Source: Vibrio chagasii (GTDB taxonomy: Bacteria > Pseudomonadota > Gammaproteobacteria > Enterobacterales > Vibrionaceae). Taken from it: a stretch of 64,000 bases of DNA. The stretch is taken from assembly GCA_041879415.1 (NCBI GenBank), contig CP090851.1, forward strand, positions 2,604,001 to 2,668,000. Reading direction: 5' to 3'. Numbering within the stretch: position 1 is the stretch's first letter; every line of letters begins with the position of its first letter. The notes beneath the pieces were generated by a model that searched no databases, was not told where the DNA came from, and saw only the letters and a list, made by a program, of their open reading frames with translations. Of this stretch, positions 10,313-19,365 are shown in pieces. The position numbers and the translations under genes were made by a program.

Positions 10313-13300
10313 TTACTGACCTGTTAAGCCACTTTCACCTCGGTAAATAACACGATCGTTACCACGGTAGATGCCAAATGTGACGACGGTGGAAGGATCT
10401 TCATCGCCTAACTGACGCCAGTTGTATTGCAACCAAGGTTGATCTTCGTAATCTGTCGAACATGATATGTCATTTTCACCCGCCTTCTTACTTGGCTTCG
10501 AGTCATCCATTCTCAACCATAAACGAACTTGTTCACGTGGTGAATCTGTGCCTGCAGGCGTATTTTGATTCGCAGTAATCTCTTCTTCACCATCATCGAC
10601 GCTGCCATCGCCGTTAAGCGAAGCCAACGTGGTTGCGGCCCCTTCACTGTGCCAAATCACTTGTTTACAAACTTTTGAACCATCAAATGCGCTGCGATTA
10701 TCATCTTCATTAACGACAAATTCGCTGCCATCCCAAAACTCGGCTCGTAATGGAATAGTTAGAGTAGTACCAGAATTACCACCAATATCATCTAGGACCA
10801 TTCGACCAAAACGAGCTGGAGGTTGAACCAGAAATTCTACAGAATCTGTCAAAGTATCAGAATCAGTAAATGACACAGGATCAATCCCGTCTACCGTTAA
10901 GCCGAAATGGGTAACTGTAGAATTAGCATCCGATGTATTAAAAGGATTATCCTTGCGGCTAACGCTATCAGAATCCGTAACTCGCTTAAGAACAGCAGCA
11001 CCATCGTTCAACAACCAATGCTTGCGATCAATAGACCAAGCACCGGCCCCTGTATCCAGTAAGAACTCGTTATCGATAGCTGTGTCATCTAAAACACCAA
11101 ATTTCGCCTGTAAGTCTGAATGGAAGAAACGGTAATTGTTAAGCGCGTTGCCGACACCGCTTTCACCTGATGCCATTGGATACACTTGATGAACGCTTGA
11201 GTCGTAAGGTTGACTCAAATAAGCAATATCGTTTTGATTAGCGACATTCCATTCAGGGTTCTCTTGCAGGAAGTATTTCGGATAGAAGCGGCCAATTGAT
11301 TTACTTCCATTAAAGCCACCTAAAATGGAGCTGTAAAAGCTCCCGGTTTCAGTTGCAATAAAATTAAAGCTACCCGCTTCTGAGTATTTTAAATTTTTAA
11401 ATTTATAACCGTTATCAGAAAGCACTATATCGGAGCTAGATTGAGTTAGCTGACTAGCCGGTTCTAAGCTACCTAACACTGCACCACTATCATTAGGTGT
11501 ATCTAATGTATGAGTTGCACCCACCGCCCCGGAAGAAAGCAAATAGTTTTGTGTTACCAAGCTATTATTACATTGCTGACTTGCATCACTCGTGAACCGA
11601 ATAGGTTTGGCAAACACGTCAAACTCTTCCCCAGCAGCAACAAACGCACTCCCACTACTACTGTTTCCATCAGAATTGTCGTTCGTGCAGATTGCAAATT
11701 TCCAAGGTCGAGAATTCACCAAGAAGCTACCAGAAAGTTTATCAATACCACTTTCAGGACAACCCGATATTTCACTACAGTCGAAGCTGTTGTCGGTCAA
11801 CGTTACCTTGAATTGACCCGACTCTTGAATCGAAAGTGTATCGGTTGTTTCACCCTGATCACTTAACTCAAAATCTGGAGTGTAATCTAGTAAGCTTATC
11901 GTACCGTCTCCATTCGCAGGCTTAACTATATCTAAACTCACAGTGGGCGTGCCTACATAATCTTGTGACAACGACGAGTCTTGCGTATTGCACGACGATA
12001 CCTTTGCCGTCACGTCGTACCCCTCGCCAGCCACAACAAACTGCTCATCAACATCAAACTTATAAGGTACGAAGTTAATTTTTGATGCTGCTGTTTCTAA
12101 CTCACCATTCCAGGTACCACTGACATCATAACTCTCTAATTTAGAAGAAGATAAGTACAGCGTTCTTTGCCCATTCACAAAGTGGCTTTGATAGTCCCCT
12201 GAAGATGTAGAACAACTATTTCCATTTTTATCTTCACACCACTTCCCAGCAGAGTTTGGGGCATGAGATGCAGTAAAACTATCTTGAATGGTACTAATTA
12301 CATTGCCGTCATCATCTACGACTTTGAATTCAACCTCAGCCACTTCACAGGTTAGAACGTGTGACTGCTTGGGGGTAACAACAAGAGAACCTGTAGGAAT
12401 AGGGGGGAGCGGACAACTGTAATCCGGCTTATTGATAGTGACATTAGAATTAAACTGAGTCGTTCTTGCCGTTACTGCACCTTCAACTGAGGATTGATTT
12501 AACTCAATATAATCCGCAAGAATAAAACCTTTAAATATCGAATTACTTCCTTCAAAGATCACTTTAGCATCGGGAGCATAGATTATTGGATAGGCATCTT
12601 CCGAAGATATTTCAACCCGATTTGAAAAGCGAATTTCATCAATAACATTAAGTTGGCTTCCTGATTCGAAAATAAATTGAGCTGAGCCTGAGCTATATTT
12701 GAACGAGCCAAATGTTACTGAAGCTAGTTTAGGGATAACTAACTCAACATCGTTACCGTTTGATATGTTTAAGTTTGAAATATAAATGCCATCCTTTAGC
12801 TTCACTCGAACGACATTATAGTCAGTGCCCCACTTATTAACCGTCAAACTAGAAAGACTTTTCTCAATTGTAACTTCAACATTTCGTCCACTTTCTTGAT
12901 ATGAACATAACGATGAACCAGCACCACATGAAAGGGCTATGTTGTCATTACCTGCGTTTAAAATAAGCGAATCGCTAGGTGTTTGTATCGGAACAGAAAC
13001 CACATTCGCACCATCGATTTTACGCAAGCTATTCAATGAATCATTGTTTCCAAGATCACAACCGTATTGCCCCTCACAAATCGGGTTATTATATATTTTA
13101 TCTAATGTGTCATAGTTGGCATGATCGAAACCTAGCATTAAATATTGCTGCATAGCATGACGCAAACTCGGGGAATCATCATAGAATTGGTAGTCGTCAG
13201 ACTTTGTGTTTAGATATCGAGATATATAGTCGTCAGACCAACCCAAAAAACGCACCGAATTGTTAGTTACAGTAAGTTCGCTACTTACTCCTGTCCAACT

Positions 13301-15394
13301 TTGAATTGGCTCTGGAAATAAGTTACATACGTTGACAGGAATTTCTACTTCAGGAATTTCAAAAGCAAAGTAGCCTACTGATTCATAAGCACCATGCTTA
13401 CGAGTACTCAGAGATGGTGCATCTTCATCAAATGCGAACGTAAATTGCGACTCTCCACCACTTACGTACTGCTTACAGTAACGTAGCCAACCACCATCAC
13501 CTCCATTTCGGGTTTGCTTATTGGCAATCACCCCAAATTTATCGAAGTTTTGATGAAGCGAGATTTCATTATTCAAGCATGACCAACCTATAGACTTATC
13601 TGGCTCTATCTCTATTTTCTGGTTGTAGGTACCTGGTGCTTGGTAGAATTCTATCTTCGATGATTTAGACTCATCTTGGCCGTAAAAAGTAGGGACGGCT
13701 AAGTATGCGATTTTCTTAGCAGAAGAGGTTGGCCCCTGTCGCCCTCGCTCTAAAGCAAGTTTGAATTTCTGGTTAGTTAAACCGGAGATTGCAGTCGTCG
13801 CCCAATCTCGATCCTTACCTTGAACTTGAGCCATGATCACAGGGTTAGCAATAGGCCCTCCCTGATATGTAACAGTTTCCCAATCAGAGCTGCCACAAGC
13901 ATTCCCCTTACATTGAGCTTTAGAAGTTATGATATTGCCAGCTTCACCATAAACCTTAGAACCATTGTGATCGTAAAAAGTTAGCCTTCCAGGCTCAGTA
14001 ACAAAGTAGTAAATCGGCGACATTCGATCCGTGGAGCTATAACTCTCAGCCGACTCACTTTCAATGGTTGCGCCTTTCTTCGAATCCCAAATAGTCGCAA
14101 CACTAGTCTTAGTAGGTACGCTATTCACAATATTATCGGGGTCAATAGTCGACATTAAGAATACAATTGGATTCTCATATTGCTTTTGAAACAACAAGTT
14201 GCAACCATGAGTACAATCCATCCCTTCAATAGAACCAAACTCATAAGGTACATCTTTCAGACTAGGCTGATCTGGCAAACAGTCGTTGGGAACAGCGCCA
14301 TTCAACACAGCGTTATCATGTAGGTCGATTTTCTGGGATGTAACACCACCATTGAGGGTCACATTCTTATGAAGTTTAACTTCGGTATTCGCTAAAATTA
14401 GAGCATTGAATTGATAAGTATCATCAGAGTGAAAGTGGGCTTCATCTCCATGCACGATAATCCAAAAATCCTCGGCACTACCTTGATGCTCTATTTTCCC
14501 GTTATGCTCTACTTCAATATTCTTAACATGCAACTTTGTATGAGAGCCAACCTTTAAAATAGCCGAGCCTGAGCGATGATCTTTTCCTATTTTCAGGGTT
14601 TCAATCACATACTCTCCTTGAAGCTCTAAAGTACCACTTTCAATAATGACCTCATGATAGTAGTTACTATTTAAAGTTGTACCATCTAAGGCACTGCCGC
14701 TAGTCACCGCAACATTTTCATACCCATCATTATCTATATCGATAAAATTTGGAACGATCGTAGCCGCAAGTGATTCATCAACAGCACAACGTAATCCATC
14801 ACACCCCCCATTCGAGGTATCATCTTTGAAGTCTTTGTTAGATTCATCCCCATTGAAGAAACCGATCTTTCCATCAATAGTTGTATTCGTTATTTGTGTT
14901 CCATCTTTTAAATGGAGTTTTATTTTTTCATTACTTGACCAACGTTGGGCAGGTCCCTTAAAAACATCACAAGTTTGAGGAACTGTTGGAAAAGGAGGAC
15001 GGGGCTTAATAGAACGACACTCTAAGTCATCGCCATGATGCAACCAGAACTGTACCCAGCTATTATCCGTTTCATACAGTGAGCTCGACGCCGTAATAAC
15101 ATGACTGTTGTTGCGAGTAGCTGTAAATCTTTTAAGGGCTTTGGAGTAAACAATTTTAATATCATCTCCATTGCTAGCGGCCGCATCCCTGATGATTGGA
15201 TGGCCTCCCGAACGCTTATTACTCCAGATTGTTGTTCCAAACTCGGAAAGCTCGGTATTTGAGTTATGATCTACTTCATAGTTAATTTCAAAACCATCGG
15301 TGTTATTCAAGTTTACATAACAAGAATCCCAAGAATTGGCTAAAGCAAAGTTCATAACAAAAAGCTGGGATAAGATAAAAACATATTTCAACAT
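10313..15394 (-). CDS. mshQ: MSHA biogenesis protein MshQ (large pilus-associated protein, DUF6701)
   Basis: This is a 1693-residue exported protein at the 3' end of the MSHA locus. I start at ATG 15394 (MLKYVFILSQLFVMNFALA, a signal peptide), two bases after the mshP stop, with GAGGG upstream; an ATG at 15412 lies inside mshP. Residues about 245–372 and 838–990 look like two copies of a beta-helix module (NALILANTEVKLHKNVTLNG against FKGFILADYIELNQSSVEGA). Between them are lectin-like repeats (NPIVFLMSTID, NPVIMAQVQGKDRDW). The last ~690 residues resemble the DUF6701 region of MshQ proteins. Cysteine pairs suggest disulphides. By position it is probably a pilus-tip or outer-surface component; its precise role is not established and adhesion is inference. 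Confidence 0.88.
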   Translation of the reverse strand: MLKYVFILSQLFVMNFALANSWDSCYVNLNNTDGFEINYEVDHNSNTELSEFGTTIWSNKRSGGHPIIRDAAASNGDDIKIVYSKALKRFTATRNNSHVITASSSLYETDNSWVQFWLHHGDDLECRSIKPRPPFPTVPQTCDVFKGPAQRWSSNEKIKLHLKDGTQITNTTIDGKIGFFNGDESNKDFKDDTSNGGCDGLRCAVDESLAATIVPNFIDIDNDGYENVAVTSGSALDGTTLNSNYYHEVIIESGTLELQGEYVIETLKIGKDHRSGSAILKVGSHTKLHVKNIEVEHNGKIEHQGSAEDFWIIVHGDEAHFHSDDTYQFNALILANTEVKLHKNVTLNGGVTSQKIDLHDNAVLNGAVPNDCLPDQPSLKDVPYEFGSIEGMDCTHGCNLLFQKQYENPIVFLMSTIDPDNIVNSVPTKTSVATIWDSKKGATIESESAESYSSTDRMSPIYYFVTEPGRLTFYDHNGSKVYGEAGNIITSKAQCKGNACGSSDWETVTYQGGPIANPVIMAQVQGKDRDWATTAISGLTNQKFKLALERGRQGPTSSAKKIAYLAVPTFYGQDESKSSKIEFYQAPGTYNQKIEIEPDKSIGWSCLNNEISLHQNFDKFGVIANKQTRNGGDGGWLRYCKQYVSGGESQFTFAFDEDAPSLSTRKHGAYESVGYFAFEIPEVEIPVNVCNLFPEPIQSWTGVSSELTVTNNSVRFLGWSDDYISRYLNTKSDDYQFYDDSPSLRHAMQQYLMLGFDHANYDTLDKIYNNPICEGQYGCDLGNNDSLNSLRKIDGANVVSVPIQTPSDSLILNAGNDNIALSCGAGSSLCSYQESGRNVEVTIEKSLSSLTVNKWGTDYNVVRVKLKDGIYISNLNISNGNDVELVIPKLASVTFGSFKYSSGSAQFIFESGSQLNVIDEIRFSNRVEISSEDAYPIIYAPDAKVIFEGSNSIFKGFILADYIELNQSSVEGAVTARTTQFNSNVTINKPDYSCPLPPIPTGSLVVTPKQSHVLTCEVAEVEFKVVDDDGNVISTIQDSFTASHAPNSAGKWCEDKNGNSCSTSSGDYQSHFVNGQRTLYLSSSKLESYDVSGTWNGELETAASKINFVPYKFDVDEQFVVAGEGYDVTAKVSSCNTQDSSLSQDYVGTPTVSLDIVKPANGDGTISLLDYTPDFELSDQGETTDTLSIQESGQFKVTLTDNSFDCSEISGCPESGIDKLSGSFLVNSRPWKFAICTNDNSDGNSSSGSAFVAAGEEFDVFAKPIRFTSDASQQCNNSLVTQNYLLSSGAVGATHTLDTPNDSGAVLGSLEPASQLTQSSSDIVLSDNGYKFKNLKYSEAGSFNFIATETGSFYSSILGGFNGSKSIGRFYPKYFLQENPEWNVANQNDIAYLSQPYDSSVHQVYPMASGESGVGNALNNYRFFHSDLQAKFGVLDDTAIDNEFLLDTGAGAWSIDRKHWLLNDGAAVLKRVTDSDSVSRKDNPFNTSDANSTVTHFGLTVDGIDPVSFTDSDTLTDSVEFLVQPPARFGRMVLDDIGGNSGTTLTIPLRAEFWDGSEFVVNEDDNRSAFDGSKVCKQVIWHSEGAATTLASLNGDGSVDDGEEEITANQNTPAGTDSPREQVRLWLRMDDSKPSKKAGENDISCSTDYEDQPWLQYNWRQLGDEDPSTVVTFGIYRGNDRVIYRGESGLTGQ

Positions 15395-15396
15395 AA

Positions 15397-15825
15397 CTAT
15401 TCCCTCACCCAAACTTCTTGAATACGCTGTACTTGGTTTATACCCGAACCACAGATTGCTGTTGATTCAATTTTGAAAAAGCCAACACCATCTAGCACAC
15501 CGATTTGTCGACAAGTTAATTGATCTACGGTACAGATAGTCGACATCCCACCACTCACTTGGTTTGAGTTTAAGTTGCTACACACAGTGCTCACACTGGT
15601 TGAGACCGCAGGCGAAACGGCTAATGGATAAACTTGAGTGAGTGCCCACTCATTAGCGGAATGAGCTAATAACCAAGCCTGTGTTCCAAGCTGTTTGCGA
15701 GTCAATGTATCGTGGTTTGACCATTGCACTTGCACTAAAGAAGTCGCAAGAAAGCCCATCACCACAATAACAAATACTGCGATGACCAAAACACTACCTT
15801 GTTGAGATGATTTTCTATGGCGCAT
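15397..15825 (-). CDS. mshP: MSHA biogenesis protein MshP
   Basis: This is a small protein of about 142 residues with an N-terminal hydrophobic segment QQGSVLVIAVFVIVVMGF, like the PilX/GspK-type minor pilins whose leader often lacks the canonical GFTLIE. It probably sits in the minor-pilin complex that primes MSHA pilus assembly. I favour ATG 15825 (MRHRKSSQQG), which has AGG seven bases upstream. ATG 15840 would add five residues without a ribosome site. The start overlaps the mshO end by 11 bases, and mshQ begins two bases after its stop. Confidence 0.88.
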   Translation of the reverse strand: MRHRKSSQQGSVLVIAVFVIVVMGFLATSLVQVQWSNHDTLTRKQLGTQAWLLAHSANEWALTQVYPLAVSPAVSTSVSTVCSNLNSNQVSGGMSTICTVDQLTCRQIGVLDGVGFFKIESTAICGSGINQVQRIQEVWVRE

Positions 15826-16555
15826 TGAGTACCTGCACATCTTGTTGGTAAACGCTTACTTCACTATTCTGCTCAAGTACAAGATCGATGTGAATCACAC
15901 CACCTCTTTGCAAGCTCGGCTCTTCATAACGAAAATTACTTTGAGCATAATTAATACTGTCCGCAACAGTGACTCCATTACGTTGAATTAACCCTTGGTT
16001 CTGAATAGTATCGTTCACTAAGCAATAACTCACAGAGGCATTCTCATCGTAAATATAATGTCGCTCAGCCTTGGAACGACTATCTAAAGTCACAGAAGGA
16101 GCAGTAAAAACATTGTTAGTTGAAATCAGCCCTGACACTGAAATCCGCTTTGTTGAGCCAACTCCTAGTTCAGAATAGTTCGTCGGGTTAATGATCAGGA
16201 AATCACCTGTATCGAGGATGGGGGAATCTTGCCCGATAATAAAATTCAAGTTATCTGTCGCTTCATCAAGGTGGTAGAAACCAGAATATTTAATAGCGTA
16301 AAAGGTAAGACATTTCTGAGCAAAAGCCGAAGCAGGCATAATGCTCGAATCAAAACTGTTAGGAACCGCATGGCTGATCTCGCGCGACATTTTCTCGACA
16401 ACAAACTGCCCTTTTACTTGCACCTTTTGTCTATCGATAGTGTCAACATACCCTTTCATTCCGTATTCAACAAAACCAGCAATCGCTAGACCAATAACAG
16501 CAACTACAACGATCGTTACTATCATCTCTATTAAAGTGAAACCACGTTGCTTCAT
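15815..16555 (-). CDS. mshO: MSHA minor pilin MshO
   Basis: This is a 246-residue prepilin-like protein. MKQRGFTLIEMIVTIVVV is a class III leader: the prepilin peptidase cuts after Gly and methylates Phe, and Glu5 of the mature form is present. The globular region after residue 30 resembles PilW/GspJ-type minor pilins. It probably takes part in the pilus-initiation complex in the inner membrane. Its ATG shares one base with the mshD stop (TAATG), indicating translational coupling. Confidence 0.93.
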   Translation of the reverse strand: MKQRGFTLIEMIVTIVVVAVIGLAIAGFVEYGMKGYVDTIDRQKVQVKGQFVVEKMSREISHAVPNSFDSSIMPASAFAQKCLTFYAIKYSGFYHLDEATDNLNFIIGQDSPILDTGDFLIINPTNYSELGVGSTKRISVSGLISTNNVFTAPSVTLDSRSKAERHYIYDENASVSYCLVNDTIQNQGLIQRNGVTVADSINYAQSNFRYEEPSLQRGGVIHIDLVLEQNSEVSVYQQDVQVLNAP

Positions 16556-17133
16556 TAGTAGTTCCCCTTGTAAGCAATCAAGCTATAACGGTTGTTACCA
16601 CCAAAGACCTGTAACTCAACGCGTTTCATTGTGCCAATAGATTCATCATCAATTCCATCCATATTGGCATCGTAAAAAACAGACACTTCGACCCGAAAAT
16701 TGGCATAGCTGCCCTCAATATTTTCGTCTAGGATATTAGCAAGTGGATACTTTACAGAGGAAATACAAGACGACTCTGTGGTATCTGTATACCAACACCC
16801 AATATAGTCATCCACATCGTTGAAGGTAGCAGGGGTGCTCTCACCATCATCAATATCTGCCATTAGCTTATCTGGGGTTGTACATTGGTCCTCATAATCC
16901 GCGTCGCCACAACGCATTATCCCCCCGTCAAAGTCACTATTATGGTCAAACCCTCTAGCTAAAATTTGATTCATCAAGCTTTGCCCTAACGCAACTGAGC
17001 GGTTTTGATATTGTGGGTCGGCTGAGCTTGCCACTTGTGGTGTTAAAAAACTGGTAATTGTGACCATCGCAATACCTAGGACGATAATCACAATAATACT
17101 TTCAATCAGAGTAAATCCACGTGAGCGAATCAT
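16555..17133 (-). CDS. mshD: MSHA minor pilin MshD
   Basis: This is a 192-residue prepilin with leader MIRSRGFTLIESIIVIIVLG and Glu5. The C-terminal domain carries several cysteines (CGDADYEDQC, GCWYTD) that could form disulphides in the periplasm. It belongs with the PilV/GspI-like minor pilins. The start overlaps the mshC stop (ATGA). Gene order mshC–D–O–P–Q is as in V. cholerae. Confidence 0.93.
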   Translation of the reverse strand: MIRSRGFTLIESIIVIIVLGIAMVTITSFLTPQVASSADPQYQNRSVALGQSLMNQILARGFDHNSDFDGGIMRCGDADYEDQCTTPDKLMADIDDGESTPATFNDVDDYIGCWYTDTTESSCISSVKYPLANILDENIEGSYANFRVEVSVFYDANMDGIDDESIGTMKRVELQVFGGNNRYSLIAYKGNY

Positions 17134-17624
17134 AGACAGGTTCCTTCACGCACATAGCCCTGAGAATTAATACAAACTTGGGCGCTATTGCTCGAAGTGG
17201 TTGAGTTAATCGTAATATTCACGCCAGCGCTTACTGAAGGGTTCCCTAATAGATCAAAATCGATAATCGTATTGGTAGGGGAAAATGTAATACCTGACTC
17301 ACGCACATAGTCACTACGAGCATCGGCTTGTGATTTTTGAGCGCTATTCGATAAATTTAAACTACATGCCGAGACCGAACCTAAGCAGTCACTATTGATC
17401 ACAAGACGGAAACTATCATTAGCAGAAGAAACGTTTGATTGCATTCGATTAACTTGAATTTGACGAATGACGGAAATGGCTTGCTCTTGCGCAGAAAAAG
17501 TAGAGAAGCTAGAAGTACCAACGAAGCGACTTGCGGCAAAAGTGGAAACAATACCGAGAATAATAATAACGATGATCAGCTCTACCAGAGTAAAGCCTTT
17601 AGATATGGGACTGCTATCCATCAT
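17130..17624 (-). CDS. mshC: MSHA minor pilin MshC
   Basis: This is a 164-residue prepilin with leader ISKGFTLVELIIVIIILG, which has the Gly/Phe cleavage site and Glu5. It has a GspH/FimT-like size and two cysteine pairs in its globular part (CLGSVSACSL and CINSQGYVREGTC). It is separated from mshA by 139 bp that include a strong terminator, so its expression relies on readthrough or on a weak internal promoter. Confidence 0.93.
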   Translation of the reverse strand: MMDSSPISKGFTLVELIIVIIILGIVSTFAASRFVGTSSFSTFSAQEQAISVIRQIQVNRMQSNVSSANDSFRLVINSDCLGSVSACSLNLSNSAQKSQADARSDYVRESGITFSPTNTIIDFDLLGNPSVSAGVNITINSTTSSNSAQVCINSQGYVREGTCL

Positions 17625-17720
17625 TAGCCTCTAACTGCCTAGCGAATACCAATTATATAAGATAATGAAGTTTACGATCTTATGTATATGAATAGTTTTA
17701 ATATTTATGTGTTATAGATA

Positions 17721-17748
17721 GCAAAAAGGCCAGCAGGTGCTGGCCTTC
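17721..17748 (-). terminator. Intrinsic terminator after mshA
   Basis: On the minus strand AAGGCCAGCA and TGCTGGCCTT form a 10-bp stem with a two-base loop, followed by TTTTTGC. It begins about 15 bases after the mshA stop. It should end most mshA transcripts and leave a smaller readthrough to mshCDOPQ, matching the stoichiometry of major and minor pilins. Confidence 0.85.
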
Positions 17749-17763
17749 AATAGCTAAAACTAA

Positions 17764-18216
17764 CTAGTCATTACAGTTACGAATAGTAATAACAGGCTCA
17801 GCAGAGCTGCTTGCTGCAGCCTCATAAGTAAGGTGACAATCTGTATTGCTATTGGTAAATCCATAGCCAACACCTGCAGTTGCACCACTAACTAGAGTCC
17901 AATCTGCAGTTAAACCAGATACAACTTGAGTCAGAGCGGCAGAGGTCGCTTCAGGGTAACCAAAAACAACTGTAATATCAGTGCCTGTACCTACATCAAG
18001 AGATGAAGATGCAGCAGTCTCCACGCCTGCAATAGCCGCTTTACCATAAACAATACCAGCCGCACCATTAATAGCACCTTTTAGTCCCTGTACTGCGGAT
18101 GCACGAGCATCATCTTGCAGGTTTAGGAAACGTGGTGCCGCAGTTACAGCAAGAATACCTAGAATAACAATTACAACCACTAGTTCGATTAGGGTGAAAC
18201 CGCCTTGTCTTTTCAT
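17764..18216 (-). CDS. mshA: MSHA major pilin subunit MshA
   Basis: This 150-residue type IVa prepilin is the main subunit of the mannose-sensitive haemagglutinin pilus, used in surface attachment and biofilm initiation. The leader MKRQGG is followed by mature [18 protein letters not shown], with Glu5 and the conserved [14 protein letters not shown] helix. Two cysteines (NTDCHLTY and IRNCND) delimit the usual C-terminal disulphide loop. The stretch between them (AAASSSAEP) is Ser/Ala/Pro rich, like O-glycosylation sites of other pilins. AGAGAGAG precedes ATG 18216. It is followed by an intrinsic terminator and preceded at 35 bp by mshB. Confidence 0.97.
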   Translation of the reverse strand: MKRQGGFTLIELVVVIVILGILAVTAAPRFLNLQDDARASAVQGLKGAINGAAGIVYGKAAIAGVETAASSSLDVGTGTDITVVFGYPEATSAALTQVVSGLTADWTLVSGATAGVGYGFTNSNTDCHLTYEAAASSSAEPVITIRNCND

Positions 18217-18251
18217 AGTTAAGCTCTCTCTATGTTTAATTTTACGCAGAC

Positions 18252-18827
18252 TTACTGCAAAGTTACGGTCACACGACCAGTTTTAATTTCGTAAACAAAT
18301 TCATGCTCGGTGCTACCTTCCAATTGAACGTAGGTACAGGTTGCATCACCAGAATTTGCTTGCGCTGAATACTTGTAGTTTGAGTCGTTCGCTACATCTG
18401 AAACAGGGCCCACTTTTGGTGGATTTTGCAGCAAGTTTTCCATCAACTCAGAACATGTTTGGTCTGAAATATCTTGTGGTGCCGTGCCAGAATTGTTGTT
18501 CAGGGTCCATGGATAACCGTCTCGAAAGTCAGTATCCACATTGCTACTGTTCTTTGATCTTGTTAACCAAAAATCAACACCATCATAGTTTACAGTATTG
18601 TATGTTTCAACACCAATCTTCTCTGAGGGTCTTGCTTCCGCTTCCCATTGTGCTCTTGCTGACAAAACAGCCGTTGCAAAGCCACCAGCGACACCTTCAA
18701 TACTGGATTTTTTGGCCTCATCCGTCACATCGAGGAAACGAGGCAACGCAGCGACCGCCAATAAACCAACGACTACGATCACTATCACTAATTCGACAAG
18801 GGAGAAACCCTTTTGATTCTTAAGCAT
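18252..18827 (-). CDS. mshB: MSHA pilin-like protein MshB
   Basis: This 191-residue prepilin has leader MLKNQKG and mature [20 protein letters not shown], with Glu5 and an APRFLD-like motif shared with MshA. It is longer than MshA and contains Cys pairs ([16 protein letters not shown]). It is the first gene of the structural half of the locus, with a promoter-like region immediately upstream and AGGTAG before the ATG. It is probably a minor pilin incorporated in, or needed for, the MSHA fibre. Confidence 0.93.
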   Translation of the reverse strand: MLKNQKGFSLVELVIVIVVVGLLAVAALPRFLDVTDEAKKSSIEGVAGGFATAVLSARAQWEAEARPSEKIGVETYNTVNYDGVDFWLTRSKNSSNVDTDFRDGYPWTLNNNSGTAPQDISDQTCSELMENLLQNPPKVGPVSDVANDSNYKYSAQANSGDATCTYVQLEGSTEHEFVYEIKTGRVTVTLQ

Positions 18828-18858
18828 TTTCTACCTACTCATCTAATTATTAACGCGC

Positions 18859-18901
18859 ATTATACATTCGCGCACGTATAAAACCATACTAAAACTGTCA
18901 A
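18859..18901 (-). promoter_or_regulatory. Promoter-like region of the mshBA operon
   Basis: On the minus strand a perfect TATAAT (18859–18864) lies about 30 bp before the mshB start. A perfect TTGACA (18896–18901) is 31 bp upstream of it, too far for one sigma-70 promoter, so two overlapping promoters are possible. The TATAAT is embedded in an imperfect inverted repeat of CGCG and CGCGC half-sites that could be an operator. Confidence 0.5.
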
Positions 18902-18906
18902 TATTT

Positions 18907-19362
18907 TCACAAAGCCAAAATATTGGCTCTCACACTGAACCTTTCGCCCTTGAGCAATATATCTATCTGATATTTATCACCATAATGATAAGCACAATGA
19001 AACTGTATGTTATCACTTTGGTCTTCAACTCTTGGCGAGTTTAGTCCTAGAATACTCTTCGGTGGATATAATTGATCCAGCCAATAATTGCAGTCGACCT
19101 TTGGGCCTTGAGTCGGCATTACCCAACCTGTTCTGCTGTAGTTTTTAGGGTGTTCCGAGTCGCTTTCTTGCTCTGCACCTTTTAACAAGTATTGTTGTTT
19201 GAACAGATTGGCTTGCTCAAGGATACGCTTACTTGCCACGATTAATGCCGTATTGGTCGCATCCTCTTCTACTGACTCCCATGCAGAAAGTAGCCCTATA
19301 GTTAGAAAAAGAATAACCACTGTCCAAATCACAAAACGTGAGCGTTGTAGGTTATTTAGCAT
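18907..19362 (-). CDS. mshF: MSHA biogenesis protein MshF
   Basis: This 151-residue protein has one N-terminal membrane segment (FVIWTVVILFLTIGLLSAW) and a periplasmic domain with two cysteines (VDCNYWLDQL, FHCAYHYG). It resembles a pilin in layout but has no prepilin peptidase motif. Its place directly after mshG, three bases past that stop, identifies it as MshF, the last gene of the assembly half of the locus. Its biochemical role is not established. Confidence 0.88.
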   Translation of the reverse strand: MLNNLQRSRFVIWTVVILFLTIGLLSAWESVEEDATNTALIVASKRILEQANLFKQQYLLKGAEQESDSEHPKNYSRTGWVMPTQGPKVDCNYWLDQLYPPKSILGLNSPRVEDQSDNIQFHCAYHYGDKYQIDILLKGERFSVRANILAL

Positions 19363-19365
19363 TCC

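Noticed and set aside
11510..11866. Open frame of 118 codons on the plus strand
   Set aside because: It is antisense to the DUF6701 part of mshQ, with no supporting signal.
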